Shown piece after piece: positions 30,281 to 32,421 of a stretch of 32,421 nucleotides of DNA. Positions within the stretch are counted from its first letter, which is position 1, and each line of letters begins with the position of its first letter. Position numbers and translations under genes: made by a program. Location: the NCBI GenBank assembly GCA_900552365.1, contig URZP01000010.1, forward strand, positions 1 to 32,421. Direction: 5' to 3'. Below the pieces are notes generated by a model, which had not been told where the DNA came from, did no database searches, and worked only from the letters and a program-made list of their open reading frames with translations. Source of the DNA: an uncultured Coriobacteriaceae bacterium. GTDB lineage: Bacteria; Actinomycetota; Coriobacteriia; Coriobacteriales; Eggerthellaceae.

Positions 30281-31120
30281 ATGGGTGACAAACCTGAGCC
30301 GGGCCTGTTCGGTGGCTTGAAGAAAGCATTCGGGCTCGGCAGTAAGCATCAGCAGATTTCCGAAGAGGAAATCAAAACCCTGGTGGGTGACGCCGACGAG
30401 CTTCTCGAGGACGAGAAGCGCATGATCAGCGACATCCTTAGCCTGAACGACATGTCGGTCAGCGAAATCATGACGCCGCGCGTCGACATCATGGCGGTCG
30501 AGGACACCGAGACCGTCCGCCATACGCTGGAGCGCGTCCGTGGCACGGGTTATTCGCGCTTGCCTGTTTACCACGACGATCTCGATTCCATCGTGGGAAT
30601 CGTCCATTACAAGGATCTTATTCCGGCTGTGCTTGAAGGCAACATCGACGAGCCGGTCATCGACTATGCGTTCGTGCCCATGTTCGTGCCCGAATCGAAG
30701 GACGTGTTCCCGCTTCTTTCCGAGATGCAAACGAACAGGCAACAGATGGCCATCGTCGTTGACGAGTACGGTGGAACCGATGGTTTAATTACGGTCGAGG
30801 ATATCGTCGAGGAAATCGTCGGCGAGATCATCGACGAAACCGACGCCGAGGATAGCCTGGTTGTCAGCATGGGTGAAGGCTGCTGGATCGTTGACGGCCG
30901 CCTCCCGGTGGAAGATGCCATCGAGATGGGGCTTCCCGTTGTCGAATCCGACCAGTACGAAACCATCGCCGGTTGGTTGATGTCGGTGCTCGACGCCGTG
31001 CCCCACATCGGCGACGAGTTCACCTTCGACGGATTCCGCTTCAAGGTGCAGAGCATGCGTCGCCGCCGCATTCAGAAGCTTCGCGTCGAAAAGATGAAGG
31101 AAGCCGCTGAACAGGAGTGA
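30281..31120 (+). CDS. CorC/HlyC-type CBS-domain protein without the membrane domain
   Basis: 279 aa. After a short N terminus (ISEEEIKTLVGDADE) come two CBS domains (SVSEIMTPRVDIMAVE near 60, then DEPVIDYAFVPMFVPES near 127), the strongly conserved VVDEYGGTDGLITVEDIVEEIVGEI (about 158-182) and a C-terminal CorC_HlyC (transporter-associated) domain. It resembles E. coli CorC, a soluble partner in Mg2+/Co2+ handling, rather than the longer hemolysin-like proteins with an N-terminal DUF21/CNNM membrane part. It is probably adenine-nucleotide binding. GAAGG lies well upstream of the ATG, so initiation may be modest. Confidence 0.88.
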   Translation: MGDKPEPGLFGGLKKAFGLGSKHQQISEEEIKTLVGDADELLEDEKRMISDILSLNDMSVSEIMTPRVDIMAVEDTETVRHTLERVRGTGYSRLPVYHDDLDSIVGIVHYKDLIPAVLEGNIDEPVIDYAFVPMFVPESKDVFPLLSEMQTNRQQMAIVVDEYGGTDGLITVEDIVEEIVGEIIDETDAEDSLVVSMGEGCWIVDGRLPVEDAIEMGLPVVESDQYETIAGWLMSVLDAVPHIGDEFTFDGFRFKVQSMRRRRIQKLRVEKMKEAAEQE

Positions 31121-31234
31121 CGCGGAAAAGTTGGAGCCCGATCGCCCAATTGGCCGCTTGACGGCGACTGCCGGCGGCGGATTCCCGATGACGACGCTCG
31201 TGAAAAGGTTGCTAGACGGATTGGGAAGGATTCA

Positions 31235-32041
31235 ATGAGGAAAGCGGGAAAACTTTATCGTTCTCGTGACGGCTACATCGGCGGTGTGTGCGCCGGTGTG
31301 GCGGACCGCTTGGACCTCGACCCTATTCTCGCTCGTGTCTTCGCGGTTCTGTTCGCGGTCACCACGTTGGGCATAGGCGTTCTGGTTTACGCGCTGATGT
31401 GGATCGCCCTTCCTCTTGAGCCTCGGACGTTCGGCCCGCTTGAGGTTCGGCCCGAGCACGTTGAGTCTTCCAATTACGGCGACGTGGGCGCCAACGCCGC
31501 GCGTGATGTTGCTTCGGGCGAGCTTAGCTCGGTATCGCAGGAAGAGGTTATGAACACGCCGCTTCGCCTTATCGTGGGCATCTCCATCTTGGCGTTGTTC
31601 ATGGTGCTTTCTCATTACATCGCGCCGTTTGTGCGCGGCACGTCGTGGTGGCAGTACTGGCCGCTTGCGATCATCATCGCGGGCTTCGCGCTGATCGTCG
31701 TTCCCATTGCGCGCGCTCATACCGACTTCTGGCACTTGGGCGGAGCCGTGCTCATTGCGCTGGGGTGGACCGCAACGCCCATCGCGCTTCAATTGCTTTC
31801 GCCAATGACGCTGGTCAACGCGCTGCATGCGCTGTGGCCTCTTCTGGTGGTCTCGGTGGTTCTGTTCGTGGTGGGAATCAAGCAGTCGGAATCCGCGATT
31901 GCCCTGGTAGCGGTTACCTTGCTTGTCGCGTTTTGCTTTGCGACGATCACCCAATTTTGCGTGCCCGGCACCATGGACGATTTGGTGCTGCTTCTGCCCG
32001 ACGGCTCAAGCCGTCTTATGCTGCGTGGTCCTCACTTGTAG
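31235..32041 (+). CDS. PspC-domain membrane protein
   Basis: 268 aa. Residues 5-62 form a PspC domain: YRSRDGYIGGVCAGVADRL, DPILARV, then a hydrophobic helix ending in YALMWIALP. After a polar linker (63-105) there are five further hydrophobic helices (about 108-128, 137-157, 163-185, 193-213, 217-237). PspC-type proteins take part in envelope stress signalling (phage-shock or LiaF-like). No pspA or liaRS gene is adjacent. GGGAAGG lies 7 bases before the ATG. Confidence 0.85.
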   Translation: MRKAGKLYRSRDGYIGGVCAGVADRLDLDPILARVFAVLFAVTTLGIGVLVYALMWIALPLEPRTFGPLEVRPEHVESSNYGDVGANAARDVASGELSSVSQEEVMNTPLRLIVGISILALFMVLSHYIAPFVRGTSWWQYWPLAIIIAGFALIVVPIARAHTDFWHLGGAVLIALGWTATPIALQLLSPMTLVNALHALWPLLVVSVVLFVVGIKQSESAIALVAVTLLVAFCFATITQFCVPGTMDDLVLLLPDGSSRLMLRGPHL

Positions 32042-32421
32042 GGTTTGGCGCGTGCGTTCATGAGCGGGCAGGTTTGCTTTTCGTCAGAAGCTTCGTGTCA
32101 ACTTTAAGTTGCTACCCGCTGTCGTGGGCGCTCGTGAAACGGGTAGCGTCGGGGCATCGCTAAATCGCATACCAAGGGCATTCCTTCAATTCTGAATTCC
32201 GATACCCAAACCGTCGGGTTTTATGCAAGACGCTCAGGCCTTGCGCGGTAGGCGCGATTTTGTCGGCAAATCATGGTCGTTTCCTGCGGAAAGGCCGAAA
32301 ACGGCGACGTTTTCCGTATGCGAAACCCAGTGCTTGGGGTGCGATTGAACTCTCAGCGACGTAGTTTGGGGAAGATTCGCGACGGTTTCGTTTTGGTTTC
32401 GCTGTCGTTTTGCCATCGCCG
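32042..32421. other. Gene-free window end with two inverted repeats
   Basis: 380 bases. GCTACCCG (32111-32118) and CGGGTAGC (32140-32147) can form an 8-bp hairpin with a 21-base loop, a weak terminator for the PspC gene. GAAAACG-GCGA-CGTTTTC (32297-32314) is a second, tight hairpin. The last 60 bases are a GTTTCG/CGTTTTG-rich low-complexity run. A minus-strand frame (32234-32416, 60 codons) has no ribosome site I can support and an unconvincing protein, so it is not called a gene. Confidence 0.6.

Noticed and set aside
32234..32416. 60-codon minus-strand frame at the window end
   Set aside because: No supporting ribosome site, unconvincing protein, and overlap with a hairpin and low-complexity DNA.
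1..32421. tRNA, rRNA genes and CRISPR arrays
   Set aside because: No cloverleaf-like T-loop sequence, rRNA signature or regularly spaced direct repeats were seen by eye; a covariance search would settle small RNAs.

Overview
The window looks like a chromosomal segment of an anaerobic high-GC actinobacterium. The best guess is class Coriobacteriia, probably Eggerthellaceae. This rests on composition (roughly 60% G+C by eye), gene content (a HypF/C/D hydrogenase maturation cluster, LytS/LytTR signalling, a transaldolase/PGI-type isomerase, a PspC membrane protein), a possibly leaderless promoter arrangement and sortase-type surface proteins. No rRNA or tRNA gene and no CRISPR array was seen. 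The taxonomic call is inference; no marker gene was compared.

Layout. 1-4360 is core-like: the 3' part of a YgbA_NO-family gene, a class I/II aminotransferase, a small membrane protein read divergently from a LysR regulator, and a DegV remnant lacking its N-terminal half. 4453-6001 is an IS110-family element with perfect 15-bp inverted repeats; its long non-coding side lies downstream of the transposase, as in the IS1111 group. It ends 20 bp before a large sortase-anchored surface protein (6022-8469), which has an unusual sorting motif (LVQTG) and a C-terminal block of about 80 codons with a sharply different, GC3-rich codon style. 8611-12195 is a tight run: a 47-aa membrane peptide, a TrkH-type K+ transporter, a two-TM OB-fold-like protein and rsgA. 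A GT-A-type glycosyltransferase follows. 13717-15917 pairs a TauE/SafE transporter with a LytS-type histidine kinase.

16223-24303 is the most interesting part. serA (minus strand) is divergent from a three-gene block: a cytoplasmic leucine-rich-repeat protein, a zincin-like/VWA protein with a very acidic linker, and a MoxR-type AAA+ ATPase. This block lies between the LytS kinase and a LytTR response regulator. A strong 11-bp dyad sits at the predicted 5' end of the LRR transcript, and a 39-codon small ORF with its own Shine-Dalgarno precedes the response regulator. MoxR ATPases and VWA proteins are known to work as pairs (RavA-ViaA type). The LRR protein is the natural candidate for a recognition or adaptor component, but no function can be assigned from sequence.

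24352-32041 returns to metabolic and housekeeping genes: pgi, hypF-hypC-hypD (without hypE, hypA or hypB), a CorC-like CBS protein and a PspC-domain membrane protein. The last 380 bases hold no convincing gene but contain two inverted repeats.
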